NCBI GenBank assembly: GCA_035570055.1
Contig: DATMLM010000006.1
Coordinates: 1-64,000, forward strand
Length of the DNA: 64,000 nt
Direction: 5' to 3'
Origin: DASRDS01 sp035570055
Lineage (GTDB): Bacteria > Gemmatimonadota > Gemmatimonadetes > Gemmatimonadales > Gemmatimonadaceae
Shown here: positions 43,802 to 51,720 of the stretch, in pieces
How the letters are laid out: every line of letters starts with the position of its first letter
How positions within the stretch are numbered: position 1 is the first letter of the stretch
Position numbers and translations under genes: made by a program
Notes under the pieces: generated by a model
What the model saw: the letters and a program-made list of their open reading frames with translations, nothing else
The model's database searches: none
Told to the model about the DNA's origin: nothing

Positions 43802-44073
43802 GGGAACCTGAGCGCGGTCACCCGGACGGCGTCGGGCCAGATGTGGTTCAGCATGAGCAGCGCGAACACGAACCCCGGGATCAGGGTCCAGAAGAGCCCC
43901 GGCGGCTCGTACTTGAGGTTCATGAAGTACCGGAGCGCGATGGCCGATTCGAGGATCGCCAGCAACAGAAACGACGCGATCAGCACGACCATCGACATGT
44001 GCGCGTACGCGAGCCCTGCCTCGATCGCGACGATGCACATCGCGCCGATCCAGGCCATCAGGTAGAGTCTCAT
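43798..44073 (-). CDS. Cytochrome c oxidase subunit IV-like protein
   Basis: A 91-residue protein with three hydrophobic helices (about 5-23, 27-49, 60-80) of the prokaryotic subunit IV type (LLLAILESAIALRYFMNLKYE resembles the family core). It stabilises the oxidase in the inner membrane. The ATG at 44073 overlaps the upstream subunit III stop (ATGA), and its own stop overlaps the next small gene in the same way. Confidence 0.82.
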   Translation of the reverse strand: MRLYLMAWIGAMCIVAIEAGLAYAHMSMVVLIASFLLLAILESAIALRYFMNLKYEPPGLFWTLIPGFVFALLMLNHIWPDAVRVTALRFP

Positions 44074-44660
44074 TTGGCGTTGAGGAGGTAGACGAGTGGG
44101 AACACGAACATCCAGACCACGTCCACGAATTGCCAGTAGAGTCCAGTCGTCTCGATGTAGCTGGCGTCCCAGCGTCCGCTCCGGTAGCCGCCAGCGATGA
44201 CGACGAGCGCAATGAGGCCCGCGACCACGTGGAGCAGACTCAGGCCCGTGATGATAAAGAACGTGCCGCCGACCAGCGTCGACCCACCGAGCGGGTTGGT
44301 GGCGGTCGACCAACCTTCGTGAAACATCGTGACCCACTCGGTCACGTGCAGCACCGCGAACACGGTGCCGAGCACGATCGTGGCCCCGAGCCACCCCAAG
44401 GCCCGCGACTGCTTCCCGTCGCGCGCCGTGACGGTCGCGGCGACCATGGTGAAGCTGCTCGTGAGCAGCACGACCGTCATCAGGAGGCCGTTGGCGATCG
44501 TGGGCCAGAACTCGAAGGGACGGGTCCAGTTCGGACTCGCGAACCGCACATACCCGTAGGCAAAGAGAACCGCCGCGAACGTGGCCGCGTCCGCGATGAT
44601 GAAGAGCCACATCGCGAACTTCCGGCTCGGCATGCCGAACGGCGTCGCTTCCATCGTCAT
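44070..44660 (-). CDS. Cytochrome c oxidase subunit III (copy 2)
   Basis: A 196-residue protein with five membrane helices. It has FAMWLFIIADAATFAAVLFAYGY, FHEGWSTATNPLGGSTLVGGTFF and GLYWQFVDVVWMFVFPLVYL, the subunit III signatures. The ATG at 44660 overlaps the stop of the preceding subunit III paralogue. Subunit III supports proton uptake and prevents turnover inactivation of subunit I. Two adjacent subunit III genes suggest a split or duplicated subunit. Confidence 0.9.
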   Translation of the reverse strand: MTMEATPFGMPSRKFAMWLFIIADAATFAAVLFAYGYVRFASPNWTRPFEFWPTIANGLLMTVVLLTSSFTMVAATVTARDGKQSRALGWLGATIVLGTVFAVLHVTEWVTMFHEGWSTATNPLGGSTLVGGTFFIITGLSLLHVVAGLIALVVIAGGYRSGRWDASYIETTGLYWQFVDVVWMFVFPLVYLLNAK

Positions 44661-45220
44661 AGCCATACGGCCAAGACCCCCAGGAGATAGAGCCACAGCA
44701 CGTCCATGAAGTGCCAGTACAGCGCGACAGCACCCAGCGCGCCGTACGTCCCCGGCCCCACTGCCACTCTCACCCGCCGCAGCATGTACGCCAGCGCGAC
44801 GAGGCCCCCAATGAGGTGGAGCCCGTGGGCCGCCGTGAACACGTAGAAGAAGGAGCTCGCTGGATTCGTCGCCAGGAACAGTCCTTGCCCCGCCAAATCA
44901 CGCCACGCCAAGATCTGTCCCACCAGGAAGGCGACCCCAAGCCCCAGCGCCAGGGACAGGTAGGCGCGCGCCGCGCGCCCCACCTCGTAATCATCGCCAA
45001 TACGGCGGCGACCGGCTTCGAGCGCCACGCTCGAAGCGAGCAAGATCACCGTATTGACGTAGAGAATCGACGGCAGTTGGAAGTGATGCCAGTCCGGCGC
45101 CCCTTCGCGCCGGACCATCATCGCGCTCGTATAGGCGGCGAACGCCATGGCGATCGCGCCCATGCCGACCCACACGCCAGTGCGCGCCGCGCTGGGCGGC
45201 GACCCGACCTTGGGGGTCAT
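44657..45220 (-). CDS. Cytochrome c oxidase subunit III (copy 1, divergent)
   Basis: A 187-residue protein with about five helices. The C-terminus VALYWHFMDVLWLYLLGVLAV and AHGLHLIGGLVALAYML match the subunit III fold, but it differs clearly from the next gene (for example TNPASSFFYVFTAAHG). It overlaps coxA (45217-45220) and the second subunit III (44657-44660) as ATGA. It is probably a paralogue specialised within the same complex. Confidence 0.87.
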   Translation of the reverse strand: MTPKVGSPPSAARTGVWVGMGAIAMAFAAYTSAMMVRREGAPDWHHFQLPSILYVNTVILLASSVALEAGRRRIGDDYEVGRAARAYLSLALGLGVAFLVGQILAWRDLAGQGLFLATNPASSFFYVFTAAHGLHLIGGLVALAYMLRRVRVAVGPGTYGALGAVALYWHFMDVLWLYLLGVLAVWL

Positions 45221-46950
45221 GGCGGATCCGTTTGCATGATGTAGTCGCCGCGCGGACTCTGGACCCCATACTCGTCGGGCCCGTGGGACACCACGAGATG
45301 GCGGCCGCCGAAATTATCCCACGGCGGCGGAGACTGCGTCGACCACTCGAGGCTCGTGGCCTCCCACGGGTTGTCCGGAGCCTGCTCCCCGGCGAACCGG
45401 CTCCGAATCAAGTTGTAGAGGAAGATGAGCTGCACCGCGCCGGTGAACAGCGCGGCGATCGTAATCCACTTGTGCAGCGGCAGCGCCTGGCCCATGTACT
45501 CGGCGGGGAACGACGAATAGCGTCTGACATTGCCGGCCAGGCCGAGGTAGTGCATCGGCATGAACACGGCGTAGACGCCGATGAACGTCAAAGCGAAGTG
45601 CCACTTGCCGAGCGTCTCGTTCATCATGCGGCCGAACATCTTCGGGAACCAGAAGTACGTGCCGGCGAAGATGCCGAAAATCGCCGCGACCGCCATGACG
45701 AAGTGGAAATGGGCGACGACGAAATACGTCGCGTGGAGATACGTGTCGATCGACGGCTGCGCCAGAAAGAATCCGCTCAATCCGCCGGTGATGAACACGG
45801 AGATGAATCCCAGACAAAACAGCCCCGCCGTGGTGAACCGGTACTTGGACCCATAGAGCGTCCCGAGCCACAGCAGCGTCGCGATCGTCGCCGGAATGGT
45901 GATGATCAGCGTCGGGACGGAGAACCCCATCGCCGACGTGGGGTTCATCCCACTCAAGAACATGTGATGGCCCCACACGGTGTAGCTCAAGAACCCGATG
46001 GCGGCCATGCACCCGATCATCACCCGGGGGCCGAGCAGCGGCTTCCGGGCGAACGCCGGCAGAATCGTCGAGATGATGCCGAAGCCCGGCAGGATCGCGA
46101 TATACACCTCGGGGTGTCCGAAGAACCAGAAGAGATGCTGCCAGAGGAGCGGCGAGCCACCGGCGTGGGTGAGCACGCGATCATTCACCACGAGGCCGGC
46201 CGGGATGAAGAAGCTGGTGCCCGCCACGCGATCCAGGATCAACAGGACACACGCCGAGCTCAGGACGGAGAACGCGATGAGCCCGATCACCGAGGTGATG
46301 AACCACGCCCACGTGACGTACGGCAAGCGCGCGAGCGACAACCCCTTCGTGCGCATGTCCAGCACGGTGCAGATGAAGTTCAGGGCGCCGAGCAGCTGTC
46401 CGATGCAGAAGATGAAGATCGAGATCGCCCACAGCGTCTGGCCGGTGCCTTCGCCCGGGCCGGAGCCGCTCCCGACCGCGCTCAACGGCGCATAGGCCGT
46501 CCATCCCGCGAGCGGCGGCCCTTCGGGCACCACGAACGCGGCCACGAGCACGAGGAACGCCGTCAGCGTGACCCAGAACGACATCATGTTGAAGTGTGGG
46601 AACGGCATGTCTTCCGCGCCGGTGTGGAGCGGCAGGAAGAAATTGCCGAAGCCCGCGAATGGCGCCGTCGTCAGGACGAAGAACACCATGATCGTGCCGT
46701 GCATCGTCATGAGTTGCAGATACTGCTCGGGCGTGATCGTGCCGAGCCCCGGCGCTTTGGCGTCCGGGAATGCCAGGTGAAACCGCATATACCACGAGAG
46801 CACCATCCCCGTGGTGACCGCGACCAGTGCCAGGCCGAGGTACTGCTTGCCGATGACCTTGTGATCCGTCGAAAAGACGTACTTGCTGATGAACGTCGTG
46901 GGCGGGCCGTGGTGGTGCGCGACCGTTGGTGGTGTCGAGACCGTCGTCAT
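45217..46950 (-). CDS. coxA: Cytochrome c oxidase subunit I
   Basis: A 577-residue heme-copper core subunit with 12 helices. It has the CuB/cross-link motif FGHPEVYIAILPGFG, with the A-type Glu of the D proton channel, VWGHHMFLSGM and the heme-ligand pair in HFHFVMAVAAIFG. The N-terminus STDHKVIGKQYLGLAL is typical. It reduces O2 to water at the inner membrane and pumps protons. The ATG at 46950 overlaps the coxB stop (ATGA). The long hydrophilic C-terminus (DNPWEATSLEWSTQSPPP) is usual for the family. Confidence 0.97.
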   Translation of the reverse strand: MTTVSTPPTVAHHHGPPTTFISKYVFSTDHKVIGKQYLGLALVAVTTGMVLSWYMRFHLAFPDAKAPGLGTITPEQYLQLMTMHGTIMVFFVLTTAPFAGFGNFFLPLHTGAEDMPFPHFNMMSFWVTLTAFLVLVAAFVVPEGPPLAGWTAYAPLSAVGSGSGPGEGTGQTLWAISIFIFCIGQLLGALNFICTVLDMRTKGLSLARLPYVTWAWFITSVIGLIAFSVLSSACVLLILDRVAGTSFFIPAGLVVNDRVLTHAGGSPLLWQHLFWFFGHPEVYIAILPGFGIISTILPAFARKPLLGPRVMIGCMAAIGFLSYTVWGHHMFLSGMNPTSAMGFSVPTLIITIPATIATLLWLGTLYGSKYRFTTAGLFCLGFISVFITGGLSGFFLAQPSIDTYLHATYFVVAHFHFVMAVAAIFGIFAGTYFWFPKMFGRMMNETLGKWHFALTFIGVYAVFMPMHYLGLAGNVRRYSSFPAEYMGQALPLHKWITIAALFTGAVQLIFLYNLIRSRFAGEQAPDNPWEATSLEWSTQSPPPWDNFGGRHLVVSHGPDEYGVQSPRGDYIMQTDPP

Positions 46951-47750
46951 TGCGCCGCCGCCTGGTCCTTGAGCCACTTGTCGAAGTCGGCTTGCGACAT
47001 GACCTCGAGGTAGGTCTTCATGTTGTAGTGCCCGAGCCCACACAGCTGCGTGCACACGATCTCGGTCTTCGCGACCTGCGTCGCCGTGAAATGCAGCGGA
47101 ATCACGAGACCCGGCACGAAGTCCTGCTGCAGTCTCAGCTCGGGGACGTAGAACGAATGAATGACGTCTTTGGCGTGCATCGTCAGCAGGACCGGCCGGT
47201 TGACCGGAACGGCGAGCTCCGCGGTGACGATGTCATCTCGCGCGTCGATGTCGTTCGCCGGATCGAGCCCGAAGAAGTTGCCTCCGCCCTCATCGATCTT
47301 GTCCGGATGCGGTGTGCCGAACGTGCCGTCGGGCCCGGGATACCGAAAATAGAACGCGAACTGCCCGGCCTGCACGTCGACCTTGAGCGCATTCGCTGGG
47401 ACGGGCGCGAGAAACGTGTTGTACCAGATCTTCGATCCCACCAATGACAAGGTCAGGACCTCGACGCCGACGAGCGCCGTCGCCAGGACGACCAACGGCG
47501 TGGCGCCGCCTGGAAATCGCCTGATCGGCCGTTCCTTCTTCTCGTCGGAGACACGCCAGACGAACACCGCCAGCGTCAGCTGTGAGACCACGAACAGCAC
47601 GCCCGCGGCGACCATCGTTTCCACCAACTGACTATCGATCGACGGGCCGACTACCGAGATGTCGGGCGGGAGCCACCACGTACGCGCGACGAAGATGCCC
47701 GTCGACACGATCGTGATGACCGCGACCAGGGCTGCGAACAGTTTGGCCAT
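46947..47750 (-). CDS. coxB: Cytochrome c oxidase subunit II
   Basis: A 267-residue protein with two N-terminal membrane helices (about 5-25 and 45-68) and a periplasmic cupredoxin domain. The CuA site is complete: His in HAKDVIHSFYVPELR and CTQLCGLGHYNM with both Cys, His and Met. It accepts electrons from cytochrome c. No fused heme domain is present, so a separate cytochrome such as the one at 48463-49269 probably donates. The gene order places it before coxA. Confidence 0.96.
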   Translation of the reverse strand: MAKLFAALVAVITIVSTGIFVARTWWLPPDISVVGPSIDSQLVETMVAAGVLFVVSQLTLAVFVWRVSDEKKERPIRRFPGGATPLVVLATALVGVEVLTLSLVGSKIWYNTFLAPVPANALKVDVQAGQFAFYFRYPGPDGTFGTPHPDKIDEGGGNFFGLDPANDIDARDDIVTAELAVPVNRPVLLTMHAKDVIHSFYVPELRLQQDFVPGLVIPLHFTATQVAKTEIVCTQLCGLGHYNMKTYLEVMSQADFDKWLKDQAAAQ

Positions 47751-47752
47751 GG

Positions 47753-48466
47753 TCAGTACGGCGTGGCTTTGAACTGGAAATCGGCTTTGGTTGGTTGGGC
47801 CCCCACAGTCACGTCCTGCGTCATCGTGCCGAACTTCTCGTGCCACGCGGTGAGCGTGTACTTCCCTGGGGGGAGTCCCGTAATCGTGTACGTCCCGTCA
47901 TTGCCAGAGAGGCCGAAATGGGACGTGGCGAGCACGATGTGATAGCCGTGCATCCAGGGATGGACGTTGCACTTGACCGGGATGAAGTCCGGGTTGTCGT
48001 ACTTGGTGACGATCGGTGGCGAGCCGGGTGGCTGGGACTTGTTCCACTCCGGGTTTTTCGTCGGCAGCGGATGAATGTTGTGCGAGGTCTGATCGTTGTT
48101 GGCGATTTCGAGCGACTGGCCCGCGTGCATCACGACCACGTGCGGGATGTACTGGCAGCCCTTCTGCTCGAGATGCACGGGCGTCGTCGGAGTCTCCGAT
48201 CCCTGATCGCCGGCCGACACATATACGACGACGTACTGCAGCGCGTTGTTCGGGCCCGTGACGACCGTCTCGGTCTCGATCGGCGTCGCGTGTTGCTTGG
48301 CGCAGGAGGGCTCCTTCGCCATGTCGATCGGCTTCATCTTGGGCGGCGTGCCGGTGAACGTGATCGTCCCGGTCACTGAGCCCGCGAGCGTGGCGCGTGG
48401 CGCCGATGGCGCCCACGCGGTCGTGCCGATAAGCGCTACACCAAGTGCAGCGATCGTCCGTGTCAT
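47753..48466 (-). CDS. Periplasmic protein with plastocyanin-like and carboxypeptidase-regulatory-like regions
   Basis: A 237-residue protein with a signal peptide. The central part has QSLEIANNDQTSHNIHPLPT and PVKCNVHPWMHGYHIVLATS, resembling a type-1 copper site (His, Cys, His, Met). The C-terminal part, GTYTITGLPPGKYTLTAWHE, is a carboxypeptidase-regulatory-like strand pattern. It lies between the diheme cytochrome and coxB, overlapping the former as ATGA, and could carry electrons or deliver copper to the oxidase. Copper binding is inferred from the residues. Confidence 0.75.
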   Translation of the reverse strand: MTRTIAALGVALIGTTAWAPSAPRATLAGSVTGTITFTGTPPKMKPIDMAKEPSCAKQHATPIETETVVTGPNNALQYVVVYVSAGDQGSETPTTPVHLEQKGCQYIPHVVVMHAGQSLEIANNDQTSHNIHPLPTKNPEWNKSQPPGSPPIVTKYDNPDFIPVKCNVHPWMHGYHIVLATSHFGLSGNDGTYTITGLPPGKYTLTAWHEKFGTMTQDVTVGAQPTKADFQFKATPY

Positions 48467-49269
48467 TGTCCGCCCCCATCGGGTCCGATTGGCTTCAACT
48501 GTCCTTGGTGCGTGCTCGCCCATTGCTCCCACACCACCTTCTCGGGCGACTCGGCCTGCTGCAGCGTCCGCAGGAAATGCACGAGGTGCCAGGCATCGTC
48601 GCCATGGAAGTTGTCGGCGAACGACGGCATGGGCGTCCCATCGAGCCCGGTCAAGAAGATCTTGTAGAGATCCTGGTTCGTCGTCCCGCACTTGAATCGC
48701 GAGCTGGCGGCGAAGTTGAACGGCTTGATCGGCTGATCTTTGCTGTCGGTGAGCGTCGATGCCGACGGGCCATTGCCGCGCCCCTCGGGGCCGTGGCACT
48801 TCCAGCATTCCATTTTCTGGAAGAGCGCGCGCCCGGCGAGAATGTCGTCCGCGGTCACCGGAATCTCGGGCGGTACCGTGATCGGCGTTCCCGGCTTCTC
48901 CGTCTTCCAGCGCGGCGAGAAGGTCTTGATGTACTCGACGAGCGAATGCAACTGATCGTCGGCGAGCGGCCGCCACGACGGCATGTTCGAGTTCACGAGC
49001 CCGCGCCGAACCGTGTTGTAGAGATCGTCGTCCGTTGGCAGTGTCCCGCTCGGCGTCGATCGACACTTGAACGTCGCCAACGTGAAATCGCGGGGCTTGG
49101 GATCGATCCAATCGGCGTTCTCCCCTTGGCCGTCGCCGGCATTGCCGTGACACCCGGCGCAGTACCGCCGAAAGTCTTCTCGCGCGCCGCCCATGATCGA
49201 CGGTTGCGCCTGAGTCGCGCTGGAAGCGGCGACCGCCGAGACGAGCAGACTGATATATACGAGTCTCAT
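48463..49269 (-). CDS. Diheme cytochrome c
   Basis: A 268-residue protein with a signal peptide (MRLVYISLLVSAVAASSATQAQ) and two cytochrome c domains with heme motifs CAGCH (about residue 37) and CWKCH (about 157). Candidate axial Met residues are in NSNMPSWRPL and GTPMPSFADN. It probably shuttles electrons to the CuA site of the downstream coxB product. It lies 9 bp after the porin-cytochrome gene and overlaps the following gene by 4 bp. Confidence 0.93.
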   Translation of the reverse strand: MRLVYISLLVSAVAASSATQAQPSIMGGAREDFRRYCAGCHGNAGDGQGENADWIDPKPRDFTLATFKCRSTPSGTLPTDDDLYNTVRRGLVNSNMPSWRPLADDQLHSLVEYIKTFSPRWKTEKPGTPITVPPEIPVTADDILAGRALFQKMECWKCHGPEGRGNGPSASTLTDSKDQPIKPFNFAASSRFKCGTTNQDLYKIFLTGLDGTPMPSFADNFHGDDAWHLVHFLRTLQQAESPEKVVWEQWASTHQGQLKPIGPDGGGQ

Positions 49270-49278
49270 GTCGGCTCC

Positions 49279-50685
49279 TCAGAAGGCGAAGTCGAAGGCG
49301 AACAGCAAGCTGCTGCTCCAGACGCTCGCCGTTGGATTGAGCGGCGGAAGGCCTACGCCATCGCCGCTGATCGGCACGTTCCCGACGGTTCGGGTGAGCG
49401 AGTACTCCGCATGGAACGCGAGTCCCGCGCGGCTGAACATGAACGGCATCCACCGGCCGCCGAACGAGTAGGCGTCGATGTCGCCGAGGCTCGTCGGCGT
49501 GCCCGGCAGCGCCTGTTGCGACATTCGCACGATCTCGGCCCGCTGCAACAGCACGAACCGCGAGTTCAAGTATTCGTGCGTCTCCAGAAACTCGGCGTTC
49601 CATTGCGGACCGATGGCGCCGGTCGGCAATGCCTGATTGCCCGGCGTGCTCGTGCCCAGGTATGGATCGTCACGCGCGTGCATGTAGAACGGCATGAACT
49701 CGATCGGGCCGGCGTAGAGATCGCCGGCGAGGCCGACACGATAGTACGACTTGTTGTCGACACCACTGCCCGCGATCGGCGCGCCGCCCGATGTCCGGTA
49801 CAGCGACGACTGCTGCCCGAGGTACCAATAGGCGCCGATGCGCTCGACGCCGAGTGCGCCGGCCTGGAACCCTTGGCTGAACGTGAAGAATGCGTCGTAG
49901 CTGTTGCCAGTCGGCGTGCCCGGCGTGCCGTCGTTCGACGACAGAATCGAGGCGCTGTACCGGGTATAGCTGGTCTTATTGTGGCCCTGGAGCTCCATGC
50001 CCAGCTGGTTGTCGCCGATGCCGAATCCGGTGTTGTCGCCGACGGGCACGAAGTGGTAGCTCTGGTAGACGCCACCGTTGTTGGACAGGAACAGGAACCG
50101 CTTCTCGGAGATCAGGTTGTCGAGCTCGAACTTCCCGACTTTGACGTTCAGCCATGGGCTGTTCGCGAGGTTATCGAACCGGATGAACGCGGACTCGAAG
50201 TGGAACGACGCGAACGGGTCGGATGAGAAGAGCAGGACGAACGAGATGTTCTTGTACAGCGTGCCGGCGGTCCAGAAGTCCATGCCGGAGAGGTCGAACC
50301 CGTGCGTGGTGAGGCGGCGGGCGACTTTGACCGACGAGTCGCCGGGTACGGCGTCGACGGTTTGATTCGTCGTGCTCTCCTCGTGCCACTGCGGCGTGAT
50401 GCGTAGCGCGATCGGCAAATAGCTCGCGTCCTTGAAAATCGGCGAGTCGCGATCGTTGCCGAGCTGGTAGCCGTTGTCGCGGAACGCCTGCCCGAAGGCG
50501 TTGAGCTCGGGCCACGCGGTGTGGCACGCCGAACATCGGAGTCCGTACTTGCGGGCGAATGCGGGGATTGATTTGCTCTTGTGGGCCGTCGCGTTGAGCG
50601 AGGCCGTGTACGCGCGGAACGCGGTCGTACCCGTGGCCACATTGGCCGTGAGGATCGCGCCGAGGATCCCCGTAGTCAAAAGCAT
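49279..50685 (-). CDS. Outer-membrane porin-type monoheme cytochrome
   Basis: A 468-residue protein. A signal sequence is followed by a single heme-c motif CSACH (about residue 53) in the family context ARKYGLRCSACHTAWPELNAFGQAF. About 380 residues of alternating beta-strand pattern follow, ending in Phe (LLFAFDFAF), as in an outer-membrane barrel. Such proteins are thought to place a heme at or in a barrel, perhaps for electron exchange across the outer membrane. It is the first gene of the oxidase operon, with GGAGG 7 bases before the ATG. Confidence 0.8.
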   Translation of the reverse strand: MLLTTGILGAILTANVATGTTAFRAYTASLNATAHKSKSIPAFARKYGLRCSACHTAWPELNAFGQAFRDNGYQLGNDRDSPIFKDASYLPIALRITPQWHEESTTNQTVDAVPGDSSVKVARRLTTHGFDLSGMDFWTAGTLYKNISFVLLFSSDPFASFHFESAFIRFDNLANSPWLNVKVGKFELDNLISEKRFLFLSNNGGVYQSYHFVPVGDNTGFGIGDNQLGMELQGHNKTSYTRYSASILSSNDGTPGTPTGNSYDAFFTFSQGFQAGALGVERIGAYWYLGQQSSLYRTSGGAPIAGSGVDNKSYYRVGLAGDLYAGPIEFMPFYMHARDDPYLGTSTPGNQALPTGAIGPQWNAEFLETHEYLNSRFVLLQRAEIVRMSQQALPGTPTSLGDIDAYSFGGRWMPFMFSRAGLAFHAEYSLTRTVGNVPISGDGVGLPPLNPTASVWSSSLLFAFDFAF

Positions 50686-50748
50686 CCTGATGCCTCCGGG
50701 TGCGTGAGAAGCCGGACGGTCAGAGAATCACCTACGCAGGCGGCGGGA

Positions 50749-50777
50749 TGGATAGTCACACTTGCTACTATTGGCAA
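50749..50777 (-). promoter_or_regulatory. Likely promoter of the cytochrome oxidase operon
   Basis: On the minus strand TTGCCA (50777-50772) and TATCCA (50754-50749) are separated by 17 bp, about 65 bp before the porin-cytochrome ATG. The -35 matches consensus at five of six positions. The perfect 7-bp inverted repeat CACTTGC-N8-GCAAGTG (50759-50780) covers the -35 and spacer and could be an operator. Confidence 0.4.
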
Positions 50778-50780
50778 GTG
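50759..50780. repeat. Perfect 7-bp inverted repeat over the oxidase promoter
   Basis: CACTTGC (50759-50765) and GCAAGTG (50774-50780) with an 8-nt spacer. Its placement over the predicted -35 suggests a regulator-binding site rather than a terminator; no T-run follows. Confidence 0.5.
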
Positions 50781-50792
50781 CAAATGGACTTA

Positions 50793-50816
50793 GCCGGTCG
50801 AGGTCGCTCGACTGGC
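50793..50816. repeat. GC-rich hairpin with GTCG tetraloop
   Basis: A 10-bp stem with one G-T pair (GCCGGTCGAG / CTCGACTGGC) closes a four-base GTCG loop. It lies upstream of the predicted oxidase promoter. It may be a terminator-like or protein-binding element, but no T-run is present. Confidence 0.4.
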
Positions 50817-51046
50817 CACTTGGCCTTACTGCCGCACAAGTCACCATGCTGTAAGCGCTTATCGAATGGCGCAGTCAGCGTAGCCCGAAGGGCGCGCGCT
50901 CACATATCACATCCATGTATGAGCGCTTCCGGCGTGTTACCACTACTGGCGGCATTGGCTGCGCGGGTCCGAGTTTTGACCCCGCGCCGCGTGTCATTCA
51001 CCCCAGATCCCTTGGGTAGGCGCTGCACGCAGCGCAGGATGCACGC

Positions 51047-51253
51047 ATGTCGTATCTCGCCACCCGGGTCAAGTTGCTCCGCGAAGCGCGGCGCTGGACG
51101 CAACAGGAACTCGCCAGTGAAAGCCGCGTTTCCGTGACAACCATTTCCCGCTACGAGAACGGACGCGTGGCGATGTTCTCGGCAAAAGTGCTCGATCGAC
51201 TCTCCGCCGCCCTCGGCGTCGATCCCGGGCTACTTCTCGTGAAGATGAAGTAA
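51047..51253 (+). CDS. Small Xre-family helix-turn-helix regulator
   Basis: This 68-residue protein is essentially one HTH_3 domain (RVKLLREARRWTQQELASES, TTISRYENGR, LSAALGVDPGLLLV). It should bind DNA as a dimer, but has no ligand or dimerisation domain beyond the fold. It sits alone on the plus strand next to the non-coding region before the oxidase operon, so that operon and itself are the nearest possible targets. AGGA about 8 bases before the ATG is a weak ribosome-binding site. Confidence 0.85.
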   Translation: MSYLATRVKLLREARRWTQQELASESRVSVTTISRYENGRVAMFSAKVLDRLSAALGVDPGLLLVKMK

Positions 51254-51268
51254 CTCCAAGTTGGGCCG

Positions 51269-51712
51269 TCAGTTGCCGCTTTCGGCAACCTCCTTGAGCT
51301 GGACCCACAGTCCGTCGCCGCCGGCCACGGTATGTTGGTATCTGGTCGCGCCATTACCGACCGTCGTGAAATCGCCGGTCTTCATGTCGAGCCTGGTCCC
51401 CCCGCCTTCGGGTACCAACTCGCACGTCATCGTCAGATAATTCTCGGGCACGTCCGCGAGGCCCGAGTGCGGATCGATCATCGTGTAGCTCAGCAATCGA
51501 TTCGGCTCGGCGTCCCGCAATAGTCCCTTGACGTAGATCACCCCGTCCGCCGCACCCTTCCAGTCGAACCGCCCGCCGATCGACCAGTCGCTGACGATCT
51601 CGCAGCCGAACATGTAGCGCCTCGTATACTCGGCGTCGGTCAACACCTTCCAGACTCGTGACGCCGGCGCGTCGATATGGATCGACGACTCGATGAATCG
51701 TGGTATCGTCAT
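51269..51712 (-). CDS. SRPBCC (AHSA1-like) domain protein
   Basis: A 147-residue helix-grip protein (IESSIHIDAPASRVWKVLTD at the N-terminus, GGRFDWKG and GGGTRLDMKTGDF strands). The family binds hydrophobic ligands or acts as an activator; no catalytic residues are defined. It is divergent from an AraC-type regulator only 8 bp away. That arrangement, SRPBCC next to a small regulator, is common and suggests regulation by that neighbour. Confidence 0.85.
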   Translation of the reverse strand: MTIPRFIESSIHIDAPASRVWKVLTDAEYTRRYMFGCEIVSDWSIGGRFDWKGAADGVIYVKGLLRDAEPNRLLSYTMIDPHSGLADVPENYLTMTCELVPEGGGTRLDMKTGDFTTVGNGATRYQHTVAGGDGLWVQLKEVAESGN

Positions 51713-51720
51713 ATGAGCGT

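Larger units (their letters stand above)
50686..51046. other. 361-bp non-coding region upstream of the oxidase operon
   Basis: No gene is convincing here. It holds a likely leftward promoter (50749-50777), an inverted repeat (50759-50780), a GC-rich hairpin (50793-50816), a GGCCA-CT-TGGCC repeat next to it (from about 50814) and a 10-bp palindrome TAAGCGCTTA at 50852-50861. The Xre-type gene starts right after it, so some of these may be its operators. From about 50870 to 51046 I see nothing that stands out. Confidence 0.6.

Noticed and set aside
45232..47013. 593-codon open frame antisense to coxA
   Set aside because: coxA is certain on the other strand; the frame is charged repeats with no domain.
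48445..50226. 593-codon open frame antisense to the two cytochrome genes
   Set aside because: The heme motifs are on the minus strand; this frame has no recognisable feature.
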